Source of the DNA: Didymodactylos carnosus
Lineage: Eukaryota; Rotifera; Eurotatoria; Philodinida; Philodinidae
Length of the DNA stretch: 64,000 nt
Direction of reading: 5' to 3'
Assembly: GCA_905250885.1 (NCBI GenBank)
Contig: CAJNOQ010000069.1
Span: 1 to 64,000, forward strand
A program made the translations under genes and the position numbers. A model generated the notes under the pieces. It had not been told where the DNA came from and made no database searches. It saw only the letters and a list, made by a program, of their open reading frames with translations. Positions 1 through 13,200 of this stretch are shown in pieces (position 1 is the stretch's first letter; every line of letters begins with the position of its first letter).

Positions 1-88
1 ACACATCACTCTATTCCACACGTTTTATGACTTTTTGTATGGTCGACCATACAAAAAGTCATAAAACGTGTGGAATAGAGTGATGTGT
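1..88. repeat. Perfect 88-bp palindrome at window edge
   Basis: The first 44 bases are followed by their exact reverse complement, centred on GGTCGACC at 41-48. A second GTCGAC lies just past the right arm (88-93). The arm may continue left of the window. A perfect palindrome without spacer is either a very young inverted duplication, a hairpin-like end, or a sequencing or assembly fold-back chimera. No coding content is seen. Confidence 0.9.
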
Positions 89-1153
89 CGACATAAAAAA
101 TTTATTCTCGATCAATGAAACACCGCTAAAGACTAAAAATTTCAGAATATACTCAATTTTAGTAGGGCTACAAACTTGCGAAATCAGAATTAAATTTTAA
201 AAAAGAAATTGAGCAAGCTTTACTGGTCGTCTCTTTAGTTCGTCTCTTGGGTGTACTCTCCTAGGTGTATTGACTCAATCTAAGTTAAAGGTTGGCTTTG
301 TTCTTCATTTCAACAAAATCTTAGACATACACTTAAGTAGTCATATTGACCTGACTTTGTTCTAAATCCATGAAACGCCATCTTAAGCTTAGCATTCAGA
401 ATTGTCCCAGATATAGTGGCGGCGCGAAGATGTTAGAACAGGGAGCTATAGGTTAATTAAAAAACTGGAATAAGTTTCTCATATTTTTACTAAAATTCCG
501 CGCAGCAGTGACGGCTGTAAAGCGACAGACTAACAAAGCCTTGGCTTCTGTCTGCATTTGAGCGCATGAAATTAAGAATATTGATATAGAAGGGCGACAT
601 CTGATGGACTGCATTTGTGGATGGTTTAGTATACCATGTTTGCGATTGATTCATACACAGCCTATCAACGGTTTTAGCGCGTAGGACAAAGACGAAAACA
701 CGTAAGATTTGAGAAAGTGTGAAGACCATGAACAGAAGTGTCAGCTAGCCAGCCGATCAACCAAGTAATTTAGATTCAAAATGAACAATCTCGTGTCCCT
801 AGTACCGATCTATGAAAAGCAGATAACTGAATGAAGTAAGAGTACCTCCTGCTTTTTGAAATAATTTCGGATTTTGAGCTGAGCATAGGCTAATGTAGAG
901 GAAAGTGTGGGCTGCAAAATGAGACCACTCCACGACCTTTTTACAAAATGCGTTTTTCCTCGAAACTGTTTTTTTGCTACCGGGCTTCATTGGACCACAT
1001 TATGACCCCCGTTAAATTTTATCCAATCGAGTTAAAAATTTTACTAGAGGTACGCAAGGCACTATTGCAGAGGTAAATTTTTTGAATTTTATTTTAGACC
1101 TTTTCCTGCTATAAATGAAAACCTTGATTTTTGAGATGTTTTTCAGCAGTACT
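89..1153. other. Non-genic stretch
   Basis: AT-rich DNA with no exon-like reading frame on either strand. The short open frames at 490-729 and 799-990 have no recognisable domain and no splice context. Confidence 0.5.
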
Positions 1154-1341
1154 CAGAGGCGTAGTTACTGGGGGGTGGTCACCACCCCCCTGGTTTTAGA
1201 AAAGGGTGTTTTTACTATCGTCGCATAAAATTTTTGATACGTCTTATAGCATGGAGAAGCTGAGTTTCCATTTAATTGGTGGTCCTGCCAAAGTTTTGGG
1301 AAGGACCACTCCCCTGCTCTGACATGCTAGCTACGCCCCTG
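1154..1341. mobile_element. Non-autonomous hAT-like element, 188 bp
   Basis: The ends are CAGAGGCGTAGTTAC on the left and the complement of CAGGGGCGTAGCTAGC on the right, a terminus typical of hAT elements. It is flanked by a perfect 8-bp duplication GCAGTACT (1146-1153 and 1342-1349), as hAT transposases make. Next to the left end is a GGTGGTCACCACC palindrome. No transposase is present. Confidence 0.88.
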
Positions 1342-1349
1342 GCAGTACT

Positions 1350-1470
1350 GGGCGAGTCCAAGTCATGATTCGGGCTCGGGTCGCATTTCTTTAATGACTC
1401 AGACTTGACTCTGACTCGAAAATTGGAAGACGTTGACTCGACTGTTTGACTTGAGTCATTCATTCGAAAA
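1350..1470. repeat. Array of degenerate GACTCG/GACTTG motifs
   Basis: About ten imperfect copies of a GACTC-like word in both orientations over 120 bp. It resembles the motif-filled interiors of the hAT-like elements elsewhere in the window and is probably an older element into which the 1154-1341 element jumped. No clean ends can be assigned. Confidence 0.45.
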
Positions 1471-2294
1471 AAATCCTATTCATTAACTGCTTTGCATACA
1501 TTTCCTCTTGTATAAATCTGGGTTATTTCTGAATACTCTTTCTTATTCTATTTTATTGTTACGTTTAAACATCAAAGACGCCTTCGTCAGGCAAAAGTAG
1601 AATAAATGTGAAGAACATATAATTAATTAGAGTATAATATGTAAAATTAAAAAATAGATAACGAATACTGAAAAGTTGTAGTTAACGTTCTCTATAAACA
1701 TAAATAGTAATCGGAAAAAAATAGAAAAATAATATTGACTCGACAGGGGTAGCAGAATCATGGGAAAGATGAGGATGTCATCGCTATAGGTTTTTGAAAG
1801 TTTCGCTTGAGATGGGTTTTTATCTAGCAAAATCTTTTTCAGAAGTATTCGTCTGGTACTGAATTTGCCATTTACTGGGACAGGATTTTTAATAGCGCAA
1901 TGGGAATAACACATGAAAAACTGAGATCTATTATAATTTGCACCGTGACTTTTAAATTTCTAACTGTAAGTCTGGGTGAATTCTGTTTGAATTGCAACTT
2001 CTAAATATAAAACTTCTACTACGACATTGATTCCATCATGACAAAAAATTTTATTAAAAACACTGCACTGGACTTAGCTTTTTAGTTCATCTGTCCGTTA
2101 TAATATTCAGCATCCTAGGATCTTTCTGTTTTTTCTTCTATTCAGAGATAATTTATTTTCTGACAGTTTTCTACTATCTCGTTTTTAGAGAAAAGGATTA
2201 TACACAGCATCCACTTTAATCAGAATGGAAGTTGTTTCAAGACGGTGGATGTTATTGCTTGTGTTTTTATTTTTAGATAGTTCTGATTTTTATC

Positions 2295-4611
2295 ATGTGG
2301 CAATTTACAGAAACATTGGGCGAAGGTGCCTACGGAGAGTACGTATTCTATTTGTCGTATTATTTCTAGCTGTCGATATTTCTTTATAATTTTTCTTGTC
2401 TTTTAGAGTTGTACTAGCTAAAAATGTCCATACAAACGAATTTGCAGCAGTGAAAGTTATTGATTTGAATCGATTACATGGAAATGATGTTGTTATCAGA
2501 AAAGAGGTAAATGAAAACGTAGTTAAACTTTTTAAAGTTATCTTCTTTAAAAAATTCTTGTTTTTGCGAAAATTTTATATCTGTTACGCAAAGAGTATAA
2601 TACTCATATAGATCTCATTTAATTTTCATTTTAATAGATTGATTTACATCGTTCATTGAGACATGAGAATATCGTTCGTTTTTACGGTTATAAACAACAA
2701 CAATCAAACTATTATTTATTTTTGGAATATGCGGCTGGTGGAGAATTGTTCGACAAAATTGGTTTGTACATATCATTTTTCTCGATTTTCTTTTCTTTAA
2801 AGATGAATCTATTCAAAATTATTTATTTTAGAGCCCGATGTTGGTATGTCTGAAGATCGCGCACAACATTATTTTAAACAAATTGTTGAGGGAATGGTAT
2901 GTCGTATTTTAGCACGTTTTCATCGAAAATAATTCATAGTATTCTTTTCTCCTAGGAATATCTTCATTTACATGGTGTGGCACATCGCGATTTAAAGCCA
3001 GAAAATTTATTGGTAACTAATGATGGTAATAAAATATGCTACATTTTATTTATGAACTTTTTTAATCATTTCTCGTTTAGATGTTTTGAAAATTTGTGAT
3101 TTTGGATTAGCAACATTGTTTCGACATAACAATATCGAACGAAATCTAACAACATATTGTGGTACGGCACCGTATTCGAGTCCAGAGGTATTTTTGATTA
3201 TCTCATACTCTTATTTCACGTAAAAGAAATTAATAGATTGCGTTGCTTTGAAAGGTTTGGGCTAAAATTCCTTATCGTGGTGAACCAGTTGATATTTGGT
3301 CATGTGGAATTATTTTAAGTGCTATGTTAACTGGAGGTAAGATTTATTCTCTTCGTAGTTGTCTCACATGATACGATATATTATTTTGTTTTAGAGTTAC
3401 CATGGGATCAGCCATCACCACAAAATCCAGAATATTTACGTTGGGCATCGGGTGACTATTTCAGTAATCCATGGAGAAAAATCGACAATCTTGTTCTTGG
3501 TAGGTTTTAAGAAATCAAAATTTAAATTAAATTGGATTATAATCGTTTATTTTCAGCTTTATTGCGTCGTATTTTACAGCATGATCCACAAAAACGTGCA
3601 GTTGTTCGAGAAATAAAAGCACATCCGTGGTTTGTCAAAGCATTTACACAAGGTAGATTTTAAATTGAAAAATAAAAGATATTTAAAATTCTTTTTTTTG
3701 TTTCAATGCGTGTTAGGAGATCCAAATTCGGATTATAAGAAACATGCTATGTAAGTAATAAGATAATTTTATCTGATATATTTCGAACGAAACAAACGTA
3801 GTTGGTATGATATGATTGACTAAGAATGTAATAAACATTATTATTACTTGTTTAAGACCATCAAATGATATACAGTGCGTTTCATTAACACAGCCGAACA
3901 CAAGTTCGTCACTTATTCATGAACAATCAGATGCTGCATGGATAAATAGTCTTTCACAACCAGTTAGACTTGATGATCTTGTTCTGAATACAGAAATGAT
4001 TCCGTTATCTGCCATGGGAGAAGTAAGAATTCTTGTTATACTAATTCTTGATTAGAATAAACTTAATTACTGTTGTTTTTCTTTTATTAGAATCCAGTTC
4101 AACATCTCGTACATCGTATGACACGTATTGTTTTAACATCATCATTTAATGAAACAATTGCTCATTTGACAAAATTATTTGATCAATTGGGTTATAATTG
4201 GAAAACAACGGCTGCTAATCAAGTAAACACATAACAATGTTAGATAACGAATTAGGAGTAAATGACTACTTTTTCTTCTAGTTAACGGTATTTTCACAAG
4301 ATAGACGACGAAATGAATTAATATTTAAAGCAAACATATTTAAACTCAATGATTTAATTATGGTTGATTTTCGTCTATCAAAGGTAAAGTCAAAATATTA
4401 ATAAAATTTTATATTGTTCATGAATTATTTTTAATTTCAGGGAGATGGTATTGAATTTAAACGACGTTTTATTACTATTAGAGATCGTTTAATGTATATT
4501 TCGGCAACAACAAATGGTTCAGCAAATGGTTTTCATTCAACAAATACAACGTCTACGTTGAGAGCAGGCGACAGTAATATTGGTTCAAGAATGGAAGCAA
4601 TGGATACTTAG
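2295..4611 (+). CDS. Checkpoint kinase CHK1
   Basis: Serine/threonine kinase of the DNA-damage and replication checkpoint, normally activated by ATR and acting on CDC25. Fourteen exons (2295-2338, 2407-2506, 2638-2761, 2832-2896, 2956-3025, 3081-3187, 3255-3336, 3395-3499, 3557-3652, 3717-3750, 3857-4022, 4091-4222, 4282-4383, 4441-4611) join in phase to about 465 aa; human CHK1 has 476. Seen: glycine loop GEGAYGE from residue 9, AVKVID lysine, GGELFD hinge region, HRDLKPEN catalytic loop, DFGLAT, then a linker and a C-terminal KA1-type domain (HRMTRI, FRLSKGDGIEFKRRF). The linker keeps SLSQPVR, matching the human S345 ATR site, and an LTQP site where human has S317. The usual APE is SPE. The ATG at 2295 leaves a very short N-terminus; an upstream non-coding exon is possible. 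AATAAA-like signals follow at about 4970 and 5017. Known: family roles. Inferred: conserved ATR control. Confidence 0.93.
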
Positions 4612-7600
4612 ACTGTACAATAATTATTATTATTTTTCTCACCGTAAATTTCAATTTTTTTTCTGACTATTTCTATTTGTTCTCTTTTGTATTTTTGACT
4701 GATTTGATAAATATCTCAAATATTCATTTTGCATATTTCAAATTTCTTTTTTTCTCTATCATTGTATGAAAAATGTAACAAAATAATTATTAAAACAAAT
4801 AGTGTATTGTAAACGATCAATCGTTTTTAAGACAGTCATATGATCTCTTTCTTTTTCCTTTCACAGTATGTATATAGAGAAAAACATATTTTCTTTTTTT
4901 TGTATTTTCATGCATGTGTTTGATTATTTGTTTATTCTTTTTTTCTTTGAAATGAAATCAACATAACTTCGAATAAATAAGAATGAATTTTAAGATAACT
5001 TTTTTCTTTCTTGTTTAATAAAGTCAAATGGAAGCTCAAATTCACAGAGTTTAAATGTCTAACTTTTAAAAAGCTCTCTCAAATTTGTATTTGATGTAAA
5101 AATTTTATATTATTTCTTACCATTGTGAGATTTTCTTTTGTAGTAAAATGAATGCTAATTTAAAATTAGCCTTCTTAACTGATGTGCGTGTTTTATAGTA
5201 TTCAAATACATTCAATTTATTAGAAGTAAATTGTGCTATAATGTAAGTATTGTTAGATAAATGTAGCATCTTCTTGCAGAAGTATCAGAGATGGTATCAG
5301 CGTAAATCAATTTGATTTCAGTAAAACATGAACAGATCCCATCTCTGATAAATATTTGAGTATAAAATATAAAAACATTAGAAAACAACTGTACTTCTTT
5401 AACTTCGTCATATTTAAGACAAATGGCCATTTCTGTGAGATAAAAACTATGATCAATTGAGTTTATCTTTTACCATTAATATATTGTCTGCTTAATTTAA
5501 CGAGCACTCTCACATTTAAGGTTAAATCAAAGTGAAGTCCCATGTTCATTTGAATCAAATCTGTCATCATTAAATTGATGAGTAAGTTCCAAATGGATTG
5601 ATTATAACAGAGGATTCCATGTTGTTTTGACCAGTTTGATAAAAAGTGTTTGATCTAACATGCTAAAGGAACAGAATAGGGCAGAAAAAAATATAATAAT
5701 AAATAAGTTTCTTCTTTACACCTTGTAATATTGTGTAGCACCTCGATACCAACTTACTCTGATTTCTTTGATATGTGCCGGATTTCTACTAATATTTTCT
5801 TCACTACAAAAATAAATTAATTTATGCAGTGATGAAAATATTACGTATATAAATCCTAAATGTTTTACTATATTTGGAAAAAATCAGTGGTAAGATTTAG
5901 ATGAAGTTAGACAGGAATAGACAAGAATGAACAATAAAATTCATTCAATATAATCTTAGTATGTTTGGTTTAAATTTTTCTTGTCTAATTAGATTAAAGA
6001 GTTAAACAGTTTAATAAGATAGTGTGCTTTTCGTTTTATTGTTGCTTTCAGCATGAACTTATCTAATAAAAAGAAATAAAAACGATATTTTCATGCGCCC
6101 TTTTGTAGAATCTTATGTAAATTTTTACGAAAAACTTTTTTCATACACATCTCACATCTTTCTGTGATAGATATATGGTCTACACTTTTTGTGAAGCCCA
6201 TTTTCTATTAGATCATTCATATATCGTACTAATTGTTCTTGATCTGTTGAATTTTCCATATTAATAATATAACTATTCCCACGTTGAGCATTTTTTACAA
6301 TGAAAATTGACTAATAAAATCTGTCAAAGATGTTTTTCACAAATACTTAACTGAGTAGTCAGTTATTCTTTCAGAATACAAGCGAAAAAATATTCCATTA
6401 TAATATTCTAAACTAAAACTATTGAAAACACACAAAAACCAATTTTGTTGCGTTAAATATGAAATTTCATTGTCATATCGTTGTTTTTCATGCTCATAAA
6501 CAAGGATAATTCTAATTTATAAGAATATTTTTTCATTGATCTATACCACTTATAGTAGTCTCCTTTCCATTATTATTATTGTAATTAAAGATTGACAATT
6601 TTGATTAAAAAATTATTAAAAATAAAAAAAACAAAAAAACATTTTCTCATATTTTTAAAATAGATTAATTGAGCAGTCGTTTCGTATGACTATGTATTTT
6701 TGCTGCTAAAATATACGTCAATTTAATTTGGAAAATAAAAATTGTAACAAATTGATATTGTAATAAAAGTATACATAAAAGTTCTGCAAACAGGGGCATT
6801 GTTCAATCAAGATGCCTTTGTGTGTAGAACTTCTATGGAATCTTTTCTTTAAATCGTTTTATGATGCTAAAAGACATTTTTAGTAAACTTACCGTGTTTG
6901 ATTAATGACAACAATTATAACTGTTTGACTCTTTTTTTTGCCAGTATAAATGTACAAATCTGTCTATAATCTTCATAATTCAATCTTACTATTGTGAACT
7001 TTCTCTTACGATTTTTTCTCGATCACCATTTAACAATGAGGAATAATGTTGTTGTTGTTGTTGTTTTTTTATCATTGTCTCATTTTAAATCATTGTTTAG
7101 TTCTATTAGACAATTCGGGTTTTTAATTTTGTCGTTGTTGTTATTATTGAAAATTTGTTTAATTTAAATATTTGTATATGAATCAAATCGTTGACCATAT
7201 AGTATTTGAATAATACAAATTGATAATTTCATTTTAATCTTGGAACTTCTCTGAAAAAATATTTTTCTATAGAAAATTTATGTTTTGCTTTTACCTTTTT
7301 TTACGTAGAAAACTATGTGCAGATTTTCTATGGTGTAAATTGTCTGATTTTGTATACTTCTTCTTCGAACAAAATATTCAAGTTAAATGGTATTAATTTA
7401 TTCCAACAATGATAAGTCTCATTTTTATTCTTTTCGTTCTGTAAAAATATTATTACTAAATAGGTAAATGACATCAGTGTTTGATGTTTGATCATCCGAT
7501 AGAGCGAGAATATTTGACATTTATTTTTGAAATATTAGTGTGTATATTCTGCAGATAAAAGAAATAAAATGATCAAAATTGTACCATAATATAAGATAAT

Positions 7601-8130
7601 TTGTAGAAACTTGACCTTTTTTCAAAATAGTTTATTGTTGATTATTATTTTTACAACATGAATAAATACTTTATATCGACATTTGTAACATTATCAAAAC
7701 TAGTAGAAGAAAACAAAAAAAAAACATTTCATAATGTGATAAATATATTAATCAGTTTTGAGATAATAAACACCGTTGGTGATTGTAAAACAAGACGCTT
7801 TTTATTTTAAATGAACGATCTTCTCTTTAGTTGTGTATATTTTCTCCAGAGCATTACAATACTTTTCCCTAATCGGGGGTTTAATAATTCACACATCAAT
7901 CAGTAACACATTTCAGATGATCGACGAATAAACATGTAGTCTGTTGGCTAGTAATGGACTGACTATTGTTCAATTGCCTATGATAACGGACAACTTTGTC
8001 GATCATCTATCCAAACTAACGACCGTTCATTAAATTGTAACACGTACACGATTCATTTCGTGACCAATGGTGTAATACACCAAGTAAACATTTGAAGCGC
8101 CCAAGGAGGTGAATTCTTTTGTCTAAAATT
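4612..8130. other. Intergenic, no gene seen
   Basis: CHK1 3' flank followed by strongly AT-rich DNA with homopolymer runs and a short GTT-repeat tract near 7050-7070. No reading frame with recognisable domains or convincing splice chains on either strand. Confidence 0.5.
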
Positions 8131-8134
8131 TATT

Positions 8135-8575
8135 TTTATAACTTACGAGGAAACCTTTCGAGATGTAACCTTCCGATTCCAATGATTTGTACGTAGATCG
8201 ATAAATCTCAGTGAGTTAGTAAATACCCTAAAAGGGTTTGTGTCCATGACTCTTGAAGATCCAGTTTCCTGGAAAAACAGTTTTTCAAGAACTCTGAAAA
8301 ATAACCAAAACCCTAAGTAAGGCATAATTGTAGCTCGCAAATTTCTGATTAAAATGATACATCTCCCAGCTCTTCACGATCTTTCTTTGCAAAGTTATAG
8401 AGTTTACAACAAAAACTCTAAATGTTCATTGTCAGCTCAAAGCTACAGGAATAAGAAGAAATTCATTTTTGCGGCTTTTTGTGTAAATTCTATAACTTTA
8501 CAAAGAAAAGTCGTGTAGAGCTGGGAGATGTCTCATTTTACTCAGAATTTTGCGGGCTACAATCATGCCTTTATG
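8135..8575. mobile_element. Fold-back element, truncated copy
   Basis: A left arm from about 8135 and a right arm to about 8575 form a long imperfect hairpin. Its core pairs TTTGCAAAGTTATAGA with its complement around a loop containing TTCATTGTCAGCTCAAAGC. The same loop and arms occur at 33.65-34.26 kb, where the element is more complete. Here the right arm stops early at a junction with LINE-like sequence. No coding capacity. Confidence 0.75.
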
Positions 8576-8599
8576 AGAACACAAAGAGAGAGATTTAGT

Positions 8600-8840
8600 T
8601 AGGAGATTGAATCTGCCTCTACTTCAAGAAGACGAAAATACATTCGTCTTATACATTTTCTCAAAATCCTTAACGGCCTTTCTCCTTGATCTAGACTAAA
8701 CCTTATCCAATACGACCAATCTAGAAGATCAAACCATCTTAATTATTCGAGAATAGTAGAAACTTTCTTTGCTAGAACAGAAACCGTTCTCCAATTATTT
8801 ATCTGTCAAACAGCCCCAGACTGGAATTTAACCCTTTCTT
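8600..8840 (+). mobile_element. Remnant of a non-LTR retrotransposon 3' end
   Basis: The forward strand has a protein-like stretch of the sort R-x-R-x-IRLIHFLKILNGL ... FFARTETV ... APDWN. This resembles the C-terminal tail after the reverse transcriptase in CR1/Jockey-type LINEs (KILNGL ... FF.RT ... WN). It is short, interrupted and lacks the RT core. The family is inferred from pattern only. Confidence 0.42.
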
Positions 8841-9012
8841 ATTTTTTCGATTTGACCGAGTTTTCATGCAGAAAACCTCAACATACTGTGGGGCGTCAAA
8901 AACCTCGAAATCAAGTTCTAATCTGATTAAACCACTAAGAACTAGAAATTATTGTGTATGGGAAATTTTCATTTTTAAACGGAAAACAATATATTCTTCA
9001 TTTCTTCTGAAG

Positions 9013-9181
9013 CAGTGTTTTATCTAGGTTTCGTTTTTCGAGTAGACGGTTGAAATTTTTGTAGAAGCTGTTGACTAAAAAAATTTTGCTAAAAACGAAA
9101 TCAGCTGTTTATTTCTGGGTGGACAAATCGAAATTTCGAGTGGGCGCCGCCCATCCGGCCTACCCGCTAGATAAATCACTG
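9013..9181. mobile_element. Non-autonomous hAT-like element, 169 bp
   Basis: The ends CAGTGTTTTATCTAG and the complement of CAGTGATTTATCTAG are inverted repeats. They are flanked by a perfect 8-bp duplication TTCTGAAG (9005-9012 and 9182-9189). The interior includes a GGCGCC-rich tract unusual for this AT-rich DNA. No coding capacity. Confidence 0.9.
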
Positions 9182-9189
9182 TTCTGAAG

Positions 9190-10270
9190 ACTATGAAGGA
9201 GTAAAATACGCTATCCAGAAATATCATAGTGGTATTTTTAACTCGAACCTTCAAACGTACTCTCTTGTTGCCATTTAATTTCATTTTTTCGATTCTTATT
9301 TTGGTATGTTTTTCTTGTTTTTTGTTTAGAAATCATGTTAGAAATTCATGTGAACTTTTGCCATTTCCTCATCGCTACATCAGGCTAAAATAATATTGAC
9401 TAATTGATCGATTCACTGATTAAGTATACTGGTTTTTCTAACATTCAACTAACTGATAATAAATAATGATATTGGCTACGAATATTTATGAGTTAAGTTT
9501 TGTATGCTGTTGTACAAGTACTCGAAGACAAAATGTCCACAATTAAACATATTAATTTTAGTAGAATTAAAAATCTATTATTTATCTTGAAAATGTAAGC
9601 CAATATTAGAAGTACACCTACGCTATCACGCCACTTCTTTTCATTTTAATCGAATACACTCAAATGGAAGATAAAGTGAATTAGACTTATTTTTTTGTTT
9701 TTGTATCATTGATATATTATTCACACAAACTTCTTACATTGTTGTTCAGCTTTTCTTATTAAAGAATCTCACTTACATAAAACTATTACAAATTACCTTT
9801 TAGAATGATTTTCATTTTCGTATTTTACAGGTGAAAAAAAATATATAGATGTTGTTCAATTATTAAACGAAAAAGAAAATTTTTAAAAATATTAGCTAAA
9901 AACAGAACAAAAGAAACGAAAGAACTGTATAATCATAATAAAGAAATAAAAAAACATAAAATTGTAGTAAACCGGTCGAAAATACACCACATATAAATAT
10001 AAATATAAAGAAAAGACACCAATTGACAGATATATTAGATTCACATAATAGAGAACTTTGTTTATGACTATGATACGGTTTGTCTAATATACAATGCCAA
10101 CAAGAATTCAGTCTATTTCGATGAGAAAGAAAAATATGTATTTATATAAATATATTTACAATGGAAATATAATATTTTATGGTAAAAATATTATCTAATT
10201 TAAATTGAATGGTCCTTGAACTTTGAGAAACTAAAAATAAAAATCGTAGAGTATAAAAATTTTTAATTTT
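9190..10270. other. Intergenic, 3' flank of SHOC2
   Basis: AT-rich DNA downstream of the SHOC2 stop on the minus strand. No recognisable gene. Confidence 0.45.
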
Positions 10271-10272
10271 AT

Positions 10273-13200
10273 CTATTGAGGTACTTGTATAACAAGAGAT
10301 GGTCCACCAGCGACAATTTCTTGTGGCAGACTTCTTAATGGACAATTTTCAATACTCATTATTTGTAAATTTGTACATAATGCTAATTCATATGGTAATA
10401 CATCTAAATTTTGGTTATCATTTATATACAATTGCTCTAATTTTTCTAATTGACCTAAATATATATATAGATATATATAGTGAGAGAGAGTTTTATTAAA
10501 ACAAATGATTTTATTGATATTCACCTATATCTTCTGGTAATGATGTTAGATTATTTTCACCAACATTCAAATGTGTCAGATTTGTCAGTGATCTAAATGA
10601 GTAGACTAAGATCTATAGATAAATTCATAGGATTTTTTTAAGAAATTCGCAAATGAGTTGATAAAGTGACTGAGAAGAGAGTGTTTACTTATTTTCTCAA
10701 ATCGTAATCATCAATAGAAATCAAAGATTCTTCTATGTTTAACGATATCGAGTCATATTTCCTGTCGAACTATAATATGAAAAGCGGACTTCCGATTGCA
10801 CTAGTGATTATCAATATCGGAATATATTTGGACAAGTATTATGTATATCTCTTTATCAGTCTTCAAGTATTCATTCGAAACCGATACGAGGAGACTGTAA
10901 CATCCATTATGGCTATTTTCTACATACCCTACTGATCGTGGTAATTGTAACAACTGATTCGAAGCAACAATGAGTCTTGTTAATTCTCTTAGATAGCCTT
11001 AAAAAGTTGTATAGTTATATTTTTTTTCTCTATTTTATAAAGAGAATAGATTTTTCATTATGCATACCAATTTCTTGAGGTAGTGAATCAAGTTTATTTT
11101 CTTCTAAATCTAAATGTCTTAGTTTTCGTAATTGCCCTAATGATGGTGGAATTCTCTAATTAAAATGAAAACGAAAGAAAAAAATATTAAGTGTTAATTA
11201 TTAATACTTACTTTTAAATGATTATTGCTCATAATTAAAACTTCAAGATTTTGTAAATTTTTAACATCTTCGGGTATAACTGTCAATTGATTTGTGGCTA
11301 AATTTAATTCAACCATAGCTGTCCAACTACCAATATCTAAATAAAACAAAATGTAAAAAAAAATGACATAATAAAAAAAAAAGTATAGTTTTATTTACCT
11401 AATGGTAATGATGTTAATGCATTTTCACGCATATTTAATTTTGATAAATATTTTGCTAGAGAAAATATGGAAAATGGAATTTTATCGATTGAGTTACATT
11501 CCATATTAATAGACTAAAATAAAGAAAAATAGGAAATCAAAAATCAAAAATTAAATAAAATCATATTTCTATATGTCTTACATGAACTGATGTGAATTGT
11601 GTTGGCCCGCCAAGTGGAAATGAATTAAAATTATTTCTAGCTAAAGATATTGTATTTAAATGAACAAGACTTGAAAGAAGATCCTCCTAGAATTAATAAA
11701 AAAAATTCTTTTTAAAATAGAGATAGTATGAATTAAAATCAAAGATATACTTACAGGTAATTGAGATACATTATTTCCTTCAATATTAAATTCATCTAAT
11801 TTTGAACAATTTGCTAATGATGATGGAATGGCTGATAGACGATTGTATCTAATGTATAAAGTAAAATAATCATAATAAATATAATTTTTGTTTTGTTTTT
11901 TATCAATTTTCTTTTCTTACCTTATTAATAATCGACTAAGATTTTTTAAATTTCCTATCAACTCTGGTAAACCGACTAATTCATTATGAGTTAAATCGAG
12001 AGTTGTTAAATTCGAACAATTTCCTATTTCATTTGGTAAATGTTCAAGATGATTATGTGCTACATCTAATGTTAATAATTGTACAAGTTGTCCAACAGTT
12101 GGTGGAAGATAACGAATTTTATTTTCACGAAGACTCAACATTTGAAGATTCTATTTTAAAAAAAAAACAAGAATAAATACAAATAAATATATAAGAAATA
12201 TTATTTTTTTTCTTTCATCCGATTTTGATGACACTTTTAGCAAATGTTTGCCATATCAAAGTGTGGTTACGAAATTTTTTTTTCCTCGTTATCTCTTACC
12301 GTTCCGGGATTTTCCGGGAGTCCAAGATCAAATAACCACCCTCCACTGTGGGACACTTTTTTTAAATATACTTTAAGCTAGAGATCTCGGGTTGGGTTTA
12401 TTTTAAACTAGACACCTAACTACGTAGACTAATGAGACTAGATTTTTGAGTCAGGTCTTCAATGGTTTTATAAAGAGCCACTACAACCGAAAAAAACCTT
12501 TCGGATTTTCCAGAGATCCTTGATTTTCTTGGAAACTAAGGCCTGATTCAAAAATCGATTTCCATCAGTTCACGCAGTTAGGTATCTAGTTTAAAATAAA
12601 ACCAACCCGAGATTTCTAGCTTGAGGTATATTTAAAAAAAGTGTTCCATACTGGGCATGTTCGAACAAAACGTGTTTTGAGAGAAAACGCTGTTCATTGG
12701 TTGGTCTATTTATGACATGTAGGAAAATGCTTAAATGTTATAGGCCCAAAAGCGATATAGATTCTAAAAGTAGGCATCCCAGGCTATCTTTCCGTGTGCT
12801 TGTCTCCAAATTGATTTTTTTTATACAAAATCATCATTTCTGAGTGGGAGGAAGGGAGCCTTAAATGAAATATAATAAACATACGGAAAGGTTTCGAATT
12901 TGTTCTGATACTTCTTTAATTCTATTAAATCGAAGATAAAGTGTTGTTATACTTGTTATGCGATAAATAACTTCAGGAATCTAGAAAGAGAAAATAAAAT
13001 TAGGCTCGGTAATACGTATTAAAAAACAACAATCAAAAAGAAGATTTAATCAACATACATCAGCAAATTTATTATGTCTTAAATCTAATACTTTCAGTTG
13101 TACTAAACGATCCATTGAATCTGGTAAAGTGGTCAATGAATTTTCACTTAATGCCAATACTTTTAAATTGACAAGATTACCGATTTCAGGTGGTAACTGT

